From contig CP050293.1 in assembly GCA_014189435.1 (NCBI GenBank), forward strand, positions 6,205,001 through 6,269,000: a DNA stretch of 64,000 nucleotides. The letters are read 5' to 3'. The notes beneath the pieces were generated by a model. It saw nothing but the letters and a program-made list of their open reading frames with translations, was not told the origin of the DNA and did no database searches. Numbering within the stretch: the stretch's first letter is position 1; each line of letters begins with the position of its first letter. The DNA is from Mesorhizobium loti. GTDB taxonomy: Bacteria > Pseudomonadota > Alphaproteobacteria > Rhizobiales > Rhizobiaceae. The position numbers and the translations under genes were made by a program. Positions 18,743 to 27,470 of the stretch are shown piece after piece.

Positions 18743-20491
18743 ATGGAGCGACGCCTCACCGCAATCCTTGCTGCCGACGTCGTCGGCTACAGCCGCCTCA
18801 TGGGAGCCGACGAGGTTGGCACGCTTGCACAGCTGAAGAGGCTTCGCGCCGAAGTGATCGAGCCCAAGATCACAGAGTCCCACGGACGCATCGTCGGTTC
18901 CGCTGGCGACAGCCTTCTTGTCGAATTCGCCAGCGCAGTCCACGCGGTGCAGTGTGCGGTCGAAGCCCAGGAGGGATTGGCTGCTCACAATGCAAGTTTG
19001 CCCGAAGACAAGCGCATGACTTTCCGTATGGGCGTGAATTTGAGCGACGTGATTGCCGAGGACGATACAATCTACGGTGATGGTGTGAACATCGCCGCGC
19101 GGCTCGAGAAGCTTGCAGAACCTGGCGGCGTCTGCGTCGCGAGCAACGTCTACGAGCAGGTCAAGGGCAAACTAGACTATGCCTACACCGACCTCGGTAG
19201 CCATCAGGTCCACAACATCGTGGAGGCGGTGCGCGCCTATCAGGTCAGTCGAGCAAAACCAACTTCGGTATTCTCGACAAGGGAGAGGCTGACGCTTCCC
19301 GAAAAACCGTCCATCGCGGTCTTGCCATTCGACAACCTCAGTGGCGACCCCGAGCAGGGCTACTTCGCTGACGGCATGGTGGAGGAGATCATCACCGCGC
19401 TGTCCCGGACGCGCTGGCTGTTCGTCATCGCGCGCAACTCGAGCTTTACCTACAAGGGCCGGGCAGTGGACATCAAGCAGGTCGGGCGCGAGCTTGGTGT
19501 GCGCTATGTGCTTGAAGGGAGCGTGCGCAAGGCGGCGAGCAGGGTGCGCATCACCGGGCAGCTTATCGATGCGGCAACGGGTGCACATCTATGGGCCGAC
19601 CGTTTCGACGGCGGGCTGGAGGACGTTTTTGACCTGCAGGAGGACGTGACCCGGAGCGTCGTCGGAGCGATCGCTCCGAAGCTGGAACAGGCAGAGATCG
19701 AGCGGGCCAAGCGCAAGCCGACCGAGCACCTTGACGCTTACGACTATTATCTGCGCGGGATAGCAAGCCTCCACCAGTTGACCAGGGAATCCAATGCAAA
19801 CGCCCTTCAGTTGTTTTACAAGGCCATCGAACTCGACCCTGAATTCGCCTCGGCATACGGCATGGCCGCGTGGTGTGCCGTCATGCGCAAGGCAAACGGC
19901 TGGATGGCCGATCGTGAGCAGGAAACCGTCGAGACAGAACGCCTGGCTCTGAAGGCAGTGGATTTGGGCAGGGATGACGCGGTTGCGCTCTCACTCGGCG
20001 GGCACGCGCTCGCGTTTGTCGTGGGCGACAACAATAGCGGGGCAGCGTTCATTGATCGCGCGCTCGCGCTCAATCCGAACCTGGCCACTGCGTGGCTATT
20101 CAGCGGCTGGGTCAGAGTCGACCTCGGCGATGCGGAAACCGCCCTCCAGCACCTCGCGACTGCGATACGCATGAGCCCGGTCGACCCGCTCATGTTCGAT
20201 ATGCAGAATGCGGTTGCAGTGGCTCATCTCTTCGCTGGTCGATTTGAGGAGGCATCATCTTGGGCCGAAAGGTCGTTGCGGGAAAAGCCGGACTTTTTGG
20301 GGTCGTTGCGCTATGCGGCTGCAAGCTATGCTCACGCCGGCCGAACCGAGGACGCGCAAAAGGTGGTGAGCCGAATTCTCGCCCTCGATCCTGGCCAACG
20401 AATTTCCAATCTCGCCGACGTCGTTTCAGCCGTCCCAGCCCATATGGCTCTGCTTGCAGAAGGTTTGCGAAAGGCGGGGCTGCCGGAATAG
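18743..20491 (+). CDS. Class III cyclase with TolB-like and TPR domains
   Basis: 582 aa from the ATG at 18743 (MERRLTAILAADVVGYSRLM); upstream in-frame sequence is not supported. Residues 1-170 are a cyclase domain with AADVVGYS, SAGDSLLVEF and YGDGVNIAARLE; the adenine-selecting Lys position is not Lys (VGSAGD), a common feature of this rhizobial group, so activity and substrate are uncertain. A TolB-like N-terminal domain follows (PSIAVLPFDNLSGDPEQGYFADGM, about 190-300), then a TPR region (about 340-560). No membrane segment is seen. It has its own 190-bp leader, flanked by a 69-bp direct repeat, so it may be a separately acquired unit next to the kinase operon. Confidence 0.9.
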   Translation: MERRLTAILAADVVGYSRLMGADEVGTLAQLKRLRAEVIEPKITESHGRIVGSAGDSLLVEFASAVHAVQCAVEAQEGLAAHNASLPEDKRMTFRMGVNLSDVIAEDDTIYGDGVNIAARLEKLAEPGGVCVASNVYEQVKGKLDYAYTDLGSHQVHNIVEAVRAYQVSRAKPTSVFSTRERLTLPEKPSIAVLPFDNLSGDPEQGYFADGMVEEIITALSRTRWLFVIARNSSFTYKGRAVDIKQVGRELGVRYVLEGSVRKAASRVRITGQLIDAATGAHLWADRFDGGLEDVFDLQEDVTRSVVGAIAPKLEQAEIERAKRKPTEHLDAYDYYLRGIASLHQLTRESNANALQLFYKAIELDPEFASAYGMAAWCAVMRKANGWMADREQETVETERLALKAVDLGRDDAVALSLGGHALAFVVGDNNSGAAFIDRALALNPNLATAWLFSGWVRVDLGDAETALQHLATAIRMSPVDPLMFDMQNAVAVAHLFAGRFEEASSWAERSLREKPDFLGSLRYAAASYAHAGRTEDAQKVVSRILALDPGQRISNLADVVSAVPAHMALLAEGLRKAGLPE

Positions 20492-20958
20492 CGCTGCCAG
20501 GCTGGCGCATCGATCGTGAGTCGGGAACGCACCGAGATCGCAAAGACCGCACCGTGGGTGGCGTCGGCCCGGCACAAATCGCCATAGGGCGCCGTACAAG
20601 CGATCCCGCGTCATGTCAGGGGTGGGTCACTGATCCCAACTCGTCGCGTGGGCCTCGATTGGGGTGCCTGTGGCAAAGCACCTGCTCGATCTCAAGCCAA
20701 GTCGGCGATCCGTAGGCATAGGCAATGGCTGCTTCGGCAGGACGGCTGATCGGCCGTTTTTGGCGCAACCGCGACCTCCAGCCTAATCGCCGGCAAGGTC
20801 CGCTTTCAGGAAGCTGCGAAGCCGACCTCAACGGCCGAGATGCAGCGCAAAGCGGTCGTTCACTTCGCGCCGCGTGTGAGTCAACTCAGGGTCAAAAGTT
20901 GACGTTCAGCCGGCGGACACCTTGTACCAAGTGGCCACCGGTCGGCAAATCTTGACTG
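20492..20958. other. 467-bp intergenic region between cyclase-TPR and SulP genes
   Basis: The flanking genes converge here. Apart from the direct repeat at 20770-20837 I see no gene, strong hairpin or promoter. Short frames on both strands lack ribosome-binding sites. Confidence 0.4.
20770..20837. repeat. Imperfect direct repeat, right copy
   Basis: Partner of the copy at 18572-18640. Same orientation, roughly 75-80 percent identical by eye. Confidence 0.65.
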
Positions 20959-22683
20959 CTATTCCGCCTCCAGCTTCCCTTTCAGTTGCGCCCGTGCGTC
21001 GCGGATCGAGGCGGCATAGGTCACCAGCGGACGCTTGACGCCGTGGTTGATCAGCATGCGCCGTATCTGCGGCGCGGCACCCGATATGATGAAGCGGACA
21101 CCGGCGCGCTTCGCCTTGTGGGCGGCGCCCTCGATGACATTGGCCGCCGTCGAATCGAAGAACGGTACGGCCGAGCAGTCGAGGATGAAGTTCTTGCGCT
21201 GGTCGGCGATGCGGTCGAGCACGGTGCCGACGGTCGACGCGGCGCCGAAGAAGAAGGCGCCCGAAATGCGGTAGACGACAGTATCGGCGTCGGTCGCCTC
21301 GCTGGAATCGTAGGCGTTGGTGCTGTCGGCGACATCCTCCTGCACCAGCGGCTGATCGACCTCGACCGCAATCGACTTGGCCATGCGGTCGATGAACAGG
21401 ATCGACCCCAGCACGAAGCCGACGACGATCCCTTCGGTGAGGTCGCGGAAGATGACGAGCAGGAAGGTCGCCATCAGCACCAGCGCGTCGCCGCGCGACG
21501 TGCGCAGCAACGTGGCGAAGGCCTGTTTCTCGAACATGTTCCAACACACGACCGCCAGCACGCCGGCAAGGGCGGCGAGCGGGATGTAGCTGGCGAGCGG
21601 CGCCGCCACCAGCATCAGCGCGAGCAGGATGGCGGAGTGGACGATGCCCGAAACCGGTCCGTGGGCGCCGGCCCGCACATTGGTCGCGGTGCGGGCGATG
21701 GTGCCGGTGGCGCAGATGCCGCCGAACAGGGCGGACGCGATGTTGGCGAAGCCTTGCGCCACCAGTTCGCAGTTGGAACGATGCCGCCGGCCCGTCATTC
21801 CGTCGGCGACCACCGCCGACAGAAGCGATTCGATCGCGCCGAGCAGGGCAAAGGCAATGGCGTCCGGCAGCACGTCAATCATCCTGCCCAGGCTGATCGG
21901 TGGAAAAGCGGGCATCTGCAGGCTGCGCGGGATCCCGCCAAAGCGGGTGCCGATCGTCTCCGCCGGTAGCGCAAGAAGCGCCACGGCCAGCGATGCCAGC
22001 CCGATGGCGATGAGCATGGCAGGCCATGTCGGCCGCCAGCGCTTCAGGCAGGCGATGGTGACGATGGTCAACACCGCCACGAAGGTCGCCGCCGGGTTGA
22101 TGGTGCCGACCGCCTCACCGACCGCGATCAACTTCGGCACCAGCGGTCCCGGCTCCTTGCCGGCAAGCTTCAGCCCGAACAGTTCGACGATCTGTCCCGA
22201 AAAGATGATGACGGCGATGCCGGCGGTGAAGCCGACCGTCACCGGATAGGGAATGAACTTGATGTAGGTGCCGAGACGGAGATAGCCGATGGCGAGCAGG
22301 AAGACGCCTGCCATCATCGTTGCCAGCAGCAGCCCGTCGACACCGACCCGGGCAGCCGTCGCGGCCACCAGCACGATGAAGGCGCCGGCCGGGCCGCCGA
22401 TCTGGAAGCGGCTGCCGCCGAGCGCTGAAATGATGAACCCGCCGACGATCGAGGTGTAGAGGCCGCGCTCAGGCGTCACGCCCGAGGCGATCGCGATCGC
22501 CATCGACAATGGCAGCGCGACGATGGCCACCGTCAGCCCGGCGATGGCGTCCGCCTTGAAGTTTGCGAGCGTGTAGCCCTCGCGCCAGACCGTCACCAGC
22601 TTTGGCGTGAACAATTCGGAAAATGTCGGCTTGTGGGCCGACTTATGGGCCGGTTGATGTACTGCCCGCTGCGTCTGATCCAT
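20959..22683 (-). CDS. SulP-family anion transporter with C-terminal STAS domain
   Basis: 574 aa. The N-terminal two thirds hold about 12 hydrophobic segments with the SulP signature region (AIAIASGVTPERGLYTSIVGG followed by GGSRFQIGGPAGAFIVLV). The last 110 residues form a STAS domain (VYRISGAFFFGAAS, FILDCSAVPFFDSTAANVIEG). SulP proteins carry sulfate, bicarbonate or dicarboxylates; the substrate is not decided by sequence alone. A small XRE regulator gene lies 68 bp upstream in the same direction and probably shares its transcript. Confidence 0.92.
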   Translation of the reverse strand: MDQTQRAVHQPAHKSAHKPTFSELFTPKLVTVWREGYTLANFKADAIAGLTVAIVALPLSMAIAIASGVTPERGLYTSIVGGFIISALGGSRFQIGGPAGAFIVLVAATAARVGVDGLLLATMMAGVFLLAIGYLRLGTYIKFIPYPVTVGFTAGIAVIIFSGQIVELFGLKLAGKEPGPLVPKLIAVGEAVGTINPAATFVAVLTIVTIACLKRWRPTWPAMLIAIGLASLAVALLALPAETIGTRFGGIPRSLQMPAFPPISLGRMIDVLPDAIAFALLGAIESLLSAVVADGMTGRRHRSNCELVAQGFANIASALFGGICATGTIARTATNVRAGAHGPVSGIVHSAILLALMLVAAPLASYIPLAALAGVLAVVCWNMFEKQAFATLLRTSRGDALVLMATFLLVIFRDLTEGIVVGFVLGSILFIDRMAKSIAVEVDQPLVQEDVADSTNAYDSSEATDADTVVYRISGAFFFGAASTVGTVLDRIADQRKNFILDCSAVPFFDSTAANVIEGAAHKAKRAGVRFIISGAAPQIRRMLINHGVKRPLVTYAASIRDARAQLKGKLEAE

Positions 22684-22751
22684 GGACTGCCTTCCGTACC
22701 CTGAAGGCGGCGGGATCGTCGGCAGGACTGTCGGCGGTCGCCGTCGCGACT

Positions 22752-23030
22752 TTATGCCGGCTCAGCCTTGGGATCTGGCGGCACGACAGGCTTGAGGCGC
22801 ACGCCCCGGCCGCCGCGCTCGCTGGTCTGGTTCTCGCCGATCAATTCCACCCCGGCCTCGTCAAGGGCCTGGATGACCTTCATCAGCGTGTCGACCACGC
22901 CCCTGACCACGCCATCGCTCGCCTCCATCCGCTGGATGGTCGGAAGCGAAACGCCGGCGCGCTCGGCGAGCGTCTTCTGATCGATGCCGGCCAACGCCCT
23001 TGCGGCGCGCATCTGCGCGGCAGTGATCAT
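22752..23030 (-). CDS. Small XRE-family regulator upstream of SulP
   Basis: 92 aa from the ATG at 23030 (MITAAQMRAARALAGID). A longer frame reaches 23093, but a good promoter (-35 at 23088-23093, -10 at 23065-23070) lies inside that extension, so the shorter start is preferred. The helix-turn-helix covers about residues 12-34 (KTLAERAGVSLPTIQRMEAS). The C-terminus is short and charged. It probably regulates itself and the downstream transporter. Confidence 0.82.
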   Translation of the reverse strand: MITAAQMRAARALAGIDQKTLAERAGVSLPTIQRMEASDGVVRGVVDTLMKVIQALDEAGVELIGENQTSERGGRGVRLKPVVPPDPKAEPA

Positions 23031-23064
23031 CGGCCGGAACCCCCGTCTGAGTCTGCGGAAATAA

Positions 23065-23093
23065 CGTATAATACCATCATTGTGATGTTTCAA
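23065..23093 (-). promoter_or_regulatory. Promoter with embedded inverted repeat for XRE-SulP
   Basis: On the minus strand TTGAAA (23093-23088) and TATACG (23070-23065) are 17 bases apart. The spacer contains CATCA-TTG-TGATG (23075-23087), a perfect 5-bp inverted repeat placed where a repressor would block RNA polymerase. Confidence 0.5.
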
Positions 23094-23290
23094 GCATCAA
23101 TATGAACGTCTGAGACGTAAGCGGCGTCACCTGATCGACCATTTTTTCAGATACTTCCCGAGGATTGCTCTGGCTCTTTGATCGACGCAATTCCCAAGGG
23201 AAAGCGCCATGCGCTTTTCCCGGGAAAACCGTTTCGCACTTTTCCTGGAATTGCTCTAGGGTGTTCCATCTGGGGTGGGAGATAACGCGG

Positions 23291-23389
23291 TTGACTGTTT
23301 TCAAGACCTTCATGACATCGGCATGCTTGCTGTCGGTGGTTTTGCTGTTGGCGGGTTGCGGGCACGGGCTGATCAACCGGCTGATCTAA
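23291..23389 (+). CDS. Possible 32-aa micro-lipoprotein
   Basis: TTG start at 23291 with GGGAG nine bases upstream. The peptide has a short Lys-containing N-terminus, a hydrophobic core and a perfect lipobox (VLLLAGC), so lipidation at Cys23 would leave a mature tail of only ten residues (CGHGLINRLI). This resembles entericidin-type small lipoproteins. Its end overlaps the 3' end of the convergent PAP2 gene by 4 bp. Evidence is limited to the signal features, so it may be spurious. Confidence 0.4.
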   Translation: MTVFKTFMTSACLLSVVLLLAGCGHGLINRLI

Positions 23390-24111
23390 TCTCCAGTTTC
23401 GCTGTCGCCGTTCAGGGGCTGCCCGCGCCATCGCTGCCACACCTGGGCAGTGAGCCAGCAAAGCATTGCCCAGACGAAGCCGGCGCACCAGCCGGCCAGC
23501 ACATCCGACGGCCAGTGCACACCGAGATAGATGCGGCTGATGCCGACCAGCAGCGTCGTCAGCACCGCCAGCGACAGCACATAGATCTTCGTCGTTCGCC
23601 CCGGCAGGAAGCGCGCTGCCAGCGCGCCGAGCGTCAGATAGGTCACTGCCGACAGCATGGCGTGGCCGCTCGGAAAGGACAGCGACGTTTCGTTGACGAG
23701 ATGCGAGACGAGTTCGGGGCGCGGCCGGTCGATGCCGGCTTTCAGCAGGCTCGACAGCACCTGGCCACCGGCCACCGCCACGAAGATGAAAAAGGCGGTC
23801 GCCGGCCTGCGGATAAGCAAGAGATAAAGGATTACCGCCGTGACGATCAGCACCAGCACGCTGCCGCTGCCGAGGCTGGTGATGTCGCGCATCGCGCCCT
23901 CCAGCCAAAGCGGGCCGATCGGCACCCCCGGCTGGCCCGGCTGACGGAAGGCGAGCAGGATCTCGGTGTCGAAGGCGTGCGGTGTGGTGGCCCGCGCCAC
24001 CTCCATCAACTCCTCGAAGCCCCACAGGCCGCCGGCGACGACCAGGCCGGCCAGCAGCACCGGGAATTCGACCCGGTTGAGCAGCGCGTTGGCGGCGTTC
24101 TTCATCGGCAA
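23386..24111 (-). CDS. PAP2-family membrane phosphatase
   Basis: 241 aa, about six transmembrane helices. The three PAP2 active-site motifs are complete: KAGIDRPRP, FPSGHAML and SRIYLGVHWPSD. Likely dephosphorylates a lipid phosphate such as phosphatidate, PgpB-type phosphatidylglycerol phosphate or undecaprenyl pyrophosphate at the membrane. Met at residue 3 is an alternative start. The SMR-like gene upstream ends 9 bp before it and probably shares the transcript. Confidence 0.9.
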   Translation of the reverse strand: MPMKNAANALLNRVEFPVLLAGLVVAGGLWGFEELMEVARATTPHAFDTEILLAFRQPGQPGVPIGPLWLEGAMRDITSLGSGSVLVLIVTAVILYLLLIRRPATAFFIFVAVAGGQVLSSLLKAGIDRPRPELVSHLVNETSLSFPSGHAMLSAVTYLTLGALAARFLPGRTTKIYVLSLAVLTTLLVGISRIYLGVHWPSDVLAGWCAGFVWAMLCWLTAQVWQRWRGQPLNGDSETGD

Positions 24112-24120
24112 ATTCGCCCG

Positions 24121-24462
24121 TTACAACCGGCCTTGCAGATAGGGTCCGAGCGTGATCAGCGCCACGGCGGCGATCGCCAGCATGATGCCGGTCGCCTGCA
24201 GCGCGTTGACGCGCTCGCCGAAGAACACGAGTGCTACGACATTCACCGAGACCAGCTGGATGACGGCCGAGAGGCTGAACGACACCGACATGCCGAACTC
24301 GCGGATCAACCGCAGCATGATCAGATTGCCCAACGAATAGAGCGCGAGCGTCAGCAGGATCTTGCCCAGGCTCGGCGCCAGGCCCCATTGCTTGGCGGCC
24401 GTCGCCGCCAGCAGGAAAATGACCGTCGAAAAGCCAAGCTGCAGCAATCCCGAAAAACTCAA
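24121..24462 (-). CDS. Small four-helix transporter, SMR/EamA-like
   Basis: 113 aa from a TTG start at 24462, which has AGAGGGG upstream at good spacing. An upstream ATG at 24573 would add a 37-residue polar, non-membrane tail not expected for the family. The protein has four hydrophobic helices (GLLQLGFSTVIFLLAATAAK, ILLTLALYSLGNLIML, SAVIQLVSVNVVALVFF, GIMLAIAAVALITLG) and the helix-loop E in FFGERVN. Length and topology fit small multidrug resistance or half-size DMT proteins. The substrate is unknown. Confidence 0.72.
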   Translation of the reverse strand: MSFSGLLQLGFSTVIFLLAATAAKQWGLAPSLGKILLTLALYSLGNLIMLRLIREFGMSVSFSLSAVIQLVSVNVVALVFFGERVNALQATGIMLAIAAVALITLGPYLQGRL

Positions 24463-24633
24463 CGTCCCGTCCCCTCTCGAAGCGGCATCGGCCGCGTGTA
24501 TCGCGGACGTTGTTTCCGAAGCGCGCCGGGACGTCAAGCGACCTCGATCAAACGAAGGTCTTGGCAACGGCATGACGGAAGCTCAATGTGCTGGTATCGC
24601 CCAGTCTGTCGATTCAGGGGCGGTCAGGGGCTC

Positions 24634-26031
24634 ATGATACGCATTCTGCAAAACCTGGTGCGACGCTGGAGCGACCTTTCTCTTGCCCTGCAATTCGTCG
24701 TTGCCGGCGGCTTTGGCCTGCTGGCCGTCATGCTGGTGGTGGGCGCCTGGGTGACAGCGCAGATCCGGGAAGGCGTCATCCGCAATTCAGCCGCCACGAC
24801 GGCGCTGTACGTCGACAGCGTGATTGCGCCGCTGCTTCCCGACCTGCGCAAGGACCAGGAGCTCAGCGACTCCGTAAAGCGGGCGCTCGACGAGACACTT
24901 GGCCAGGGCGCGCTCGGCAAGCGCCTCGAATCGTTTGTGCTCTGGCGCCGCGACGGCACGGTTCTCTATGCGAAGGACGCGTCCCTGATCGGCCGCCGCT
25001 TCGGTCCGAGCGACAATCTGCGTTCCGCCTTCAAAGGCAATGTCGTGGCCGAATTCAATACGTTCGATGACGATGAAGAGGAGGAGAAGGAGAAGGCTTC
25101 CGGCTTGCCGTTGCTGGAAATCTACAATCCGGTGCGCGAGCCGTGGTCCGGCGAGGTGGTGGCGGTCACCGAATTCTACGAGATCGCCGACGACTTCCAG
25201 GCCACCCTGGCTTCCGCTCTGTGGTCCAGCTGGCTGATTGTGGCCGGCGCGACCCTGGCGGCATTCCTGCTGCTGTCGGGCATCGTCCTGCGCGGCAGCC
25301 GCACCATCGACGATCAGCGCGGGGCGCTGCGCCGCCAGGTGTCGGAGCTGCAGGGTCTGGTGACGCAAAACAGCGCCCTGCGAATGCGTGTGCAGCGGGC
25401 TTCCCGCCGCGCCACCGCGCTCAACGAAAGATATTTGCGCCGTATCGGCGCCGACCTCCATGACGGTCCGGCCCAACTCGTGGCCCTGGCGGCGCTGCGC
25501 ATGGACAGTCCGATATTTTCCAGCGACGGTCATTCGGGCGAAAGCCGCTCGACCGAGATCGCGATGATCCGCAAGACGCTGGAGGATGCGCTGCGCGAAA
25601 TACGCGGCATCTGCACCGGCCTCGTCCTGCCGCAGATAGAGACGGCGGCGGCACCGGAAATTCTGCGGCTGGCCGTCAACGAACACGAGCTGAGGACGGG
25701 AACGTCGGTGACACTCACGCTGGCCGGACAGTTGCCGGAGCCCGGCGCCTCCGAGAAGATCAGCATCTATCGTTTCGTGCAGGAAGGGCTGAACAACGCC
25801 TACCGCCACGGGCGAGGCAAGGATCAAGCGGTGAGTGCCGGGATGAAAGGTGGCAGGCTTTGTGTTGAAGTATCGGACGCCGGGCCAGGCTTCGATCCGG
25901 CACGGGTCGAGGGCCTCGGGCTCGCCGGCCTCAGAGAGCGGGTCGAAAGCATTGGTGGCCAGTTCGAAACCTTGACCGGGCCGCAAGGCACGCGATTGGT
26001 GATCCGTCTATCGGTTGAGGAGCAAGCATGA
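24634..26031 (+). CDS. NarL-type sensor histidine kinase
   Basis: 465 aa from the ATG at 24634, preceded by AGGGG. Transmembrane helices at about residues 20-43 and 205-228 bracket a 160-residue periplasmic sensor region with an acidic patch (DDDEEEEKEK). The dimerisation region has the HisKA_3 phosphoacceptor His276 (DLHDGPAQL), and the ATPase domain has EGLNNAYRHG and the DAGPGFDP/GLAGLRERV glycine motifs. Coupled by 4-bp overlap to the LuxR-type regulator. The stimulus is unknown. Confidence 0.92.
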   Translation: MIRILQNLVRRWSDLSLALQFVVAGGFGLLAVMLVVGAWVTAQIREGVIRNSAATTALYVDSVIAPLLPDLRKDQELSDSVKRALDETLGQGALGKRLESFVLWRRDGTVLYAKDASLIGRRFGPSDNLRSAFKGNVVAEFNTFDDDEEEEKEKASGLPLLEIYNPVREPWSGEVVAVTEFYEIADDFQATLASALWSSWLIVAGATLAAFLLLSGIVLRGSRTIDDQRGALRRQVSELQGLVTQNSALRMRVQRASRRATALNERYLRRIGADLHDGPAQLVALAALRMDSPIFSSDGHSGESRSTEIAMIRKTLEDALREIRGICTGLVLPQIETAAAPEILRLAVNEHELRTGTSVTLTLAGQLPEPGASEKISIYRFVQEGLNNAYRHGRGKDQAVSAGMKGGRLCVEVSDAGPGFDPARVEGLGLAGLRERVESIGGQFETLTGPQGTRLVIRLSVEEQA

Positions 26032-26690
26032 CTGATGTCATTCGCATCGCCATTGTCGACGATCATCCCCTCTTTCGCGAAGGTGTGACGCGCAGCCTGT
26101 CGGAGATCGGAGGCTTCGAGATGGTTGGCGAGGGCGCCACGGCACAGGATGCCGAACGCCTCGCCTCGACGGTGCGGCCCGACATATTGTTGCTCGATAT
26201 CTCCATGCCGGGCGGCGGTCTGACCGCGGTTGCAGGCATCCTCGCCGGCCATCCCGCCCAGAAGATTGTCATGCTGACCGTTTCGGAGGCCAATGCCGAT
26301 GTGACCAAGGCGCTCAACGAAGGGGTGCGCGGCTATGTCCTCAAAGGCATCGGATCGCGCGCGCTTGCCGACATCCTGCGCAACGTGGCGGCTGGCGAGA
26401 GCTATCTTTCGCCGACGCTGTCGGCCCGGCTGCTTTCGGATCTCCAGTCGCAGAAACCCACCAACGGCATAGCGGACAGGCTGCGGCAACTCACCGAGCG
26501 GCAGACGGAAATCCTGCGGCTGGTGGCTGAGGGGCTGAGCAACAAGGAAGTCGCCTTGCGGCTGGAGCTTCAGGAGAAGACCGTCAAGCATCACATGACC
26601 GGCGTGCTGTCGAAACTCAATGTGCGAAACCGCACCGAAGCAGCCTTGATGATGCGTGAGGCACGCGACCGCGACGGGAACCATATTTAA
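26028..26690 (+). CDS. NarL/LuxR-type response regulator
   Basis: 220 aa. The receiver domain has Asp11-Asp12, phosphoacceptor Asp57 (LLLDISMPGG) and the Lys of YVLKGIG. The C-terminal LuxR helix-turn-helix is clear (LTERQTEILRLVAEGLSNKEVALRLELQEKTVKHHM). It is the cognate partner of the kinase at 24634..26031, whose stop codon it overlaps. Regulated genes are not evident; the tandem Gly/Asn-rich protein genes just downstream are transcribed toward it. Confidence 0.93.
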   Translation: MTDVIRIAIVDDHPLFREGVTRSLSEIGGFEMVGEGATAQDAERLASTVRPDILLLDISMPGGGLTAVAGILAGHPAQKIVMLTVSEANADVTKALNEGVRGYVLKGIGSRALADILRNVAAGESYLSPTLSARLLSDLQSQKPTNGIADRLRQLTERQTEILRLVAEGLSNKEVALRLELQEKTVKHHMTGVLSKLNVRNRTEAALMMREARDRDGNHI

Positions 26691-26770
26691 CAGTTCAGCG
26701 CTTCTGGCAAAGCTGAACCGCTCCAGGGACTTCAGTCATCGCGATGCCGGAGATCGCGCGGCGCCGGCCC

Positions 26771-26821
26771 AAAGCGCGTCGCGTCGAAACGGATTCATGC
26801 GCCGCGCTTTAGGTCTTTTTT
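26771..26821 (+). terminator. Hairpin with U-tract after the two-component operon
   Basis: AAAGCGCG (26771-26778) pairs with CGCGCTTT (26803-26810), followed by TTTTT around 26815-26820. It lies 80 bp after the response regulator stop on the same strand. The sequence also belongs to a repeat type common in rhizobial intergenic DNA, so it may be both a repeat and a terminator. Confidence 0.55.
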
Positions 26822-26823
26822 CC

Positions 26824-26871
26824 ATGCATGTCGTTGTCTCAAAACCGGGGCCACTTTTGAGCGACATGCAT
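26824..26871. repeat. GCATGTCG-type hairpin repeat, copy 1
   Basis: Arms ATGCATGTCG and CGACATGCAT enclose a 28-base core with a second stem (TCAAAA/TTTTGA). A second copy is at 52847-52893. This is a repeat type I know to be very common between genes in rhizobia. Confidence 0.75.
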
Positions 26872-26881
26872 TAGAAACGAG

Positions 26882-26912
26882 GTCACCTCCGCCGGGGGGC
26901 GGCGGAGGTGAC
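26882..26912 (-). terminator. Strong hairpin after the first Gly/Asn-rich gene
   Basis: GTCACCTCCGCC and its exact reverse complement, 12-bp stem, 7-base G-rich loop, 32 bases downstream of the stop of the minus-strand gene at 26945. The same hairpin core follows the paralogous gene at 27789. Confidence 0.7.
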
Positions 26913-26944
26913 ATGTGAAGCCGGCCGTTGCCTGTTGGCAAGCT

Positions 26945-27470
26945 TCACAAGGCCTTGAGGCGGCTGACGTCGGCCGGCGTGGCCCGGCGGTCGATGATCG
27001 TGCGCCCGAGCGCATCCTCCATCCTGAAACGGCCGTTCTCGAGCTGTTCCGTGATGCCGTTGGGATGCAGGACCGTGATCTTGTTGCCTGTCACGTCGAC
27101 CTTGTCGCCGGTCGCGGCATTGACATGACTCGCGCTGTTGCCGCTCTTGCCCTTGTTGGATCCCGACTTGCCGGAATTACCGCTGTTGCCGTTCCCGTTG
27201 CTGTTGCCGCTATTTCCGCCGCTGCTATTACCGCCGCTGTTGCCGCCACCGGAATTTCCGCCACCGCCACCGGAATTGCCCCCACCACCACCGTTACCGC
27301 CTCCACCACCGCCATTGCCGCCGCCGCCCTTGCCGGCCTGTGCGCTGGCGGCATAGATTCCCGAGAGCGGAGCCATGGAGAGCAATCTGATAGGGAGCGA
27401 TGGTCAACGCCAGCGCGGCGGCCGAGCTGAGCGCCACCCGGCAACAACGGGTCGTGACCGATCTGTGCAT
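26945..27470 (-). pseudogene. Gly/Asn-rich exported protein gene with frameshift in the signal peptide
   Basis: Paralog of the gene at 27789..28265. The C-terminal 45 residues (HVNAATGDKVDVTGNKITVL... to SRLKAL) and the Gly/Asn/Ser-rich middle are open in one frame, back to a TTG at 27385 or an ATG at 27376. The signal peptide lies in a different frame, from the ATG at 27470 with GGGGA upstream (MHRSVTTRCCRVALSSAAALALTIAP split over the frame, ending HGSALG). Removing one C in the run at 27360-27362 would join the two and give a protein parallel to its neighbour. Either a real one-base insertion, a phase switch, or a sequencing error. Role unknown. Confidence 0.65.

Noticed and set aside
27138..27356. 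Proline-rich protein on the plus strand (PPLPP repeats)
   Set aside because: It is the antisense shadow of the Gly-rich gene on the minus strand; it has no ribosome-binding site and no supported start.
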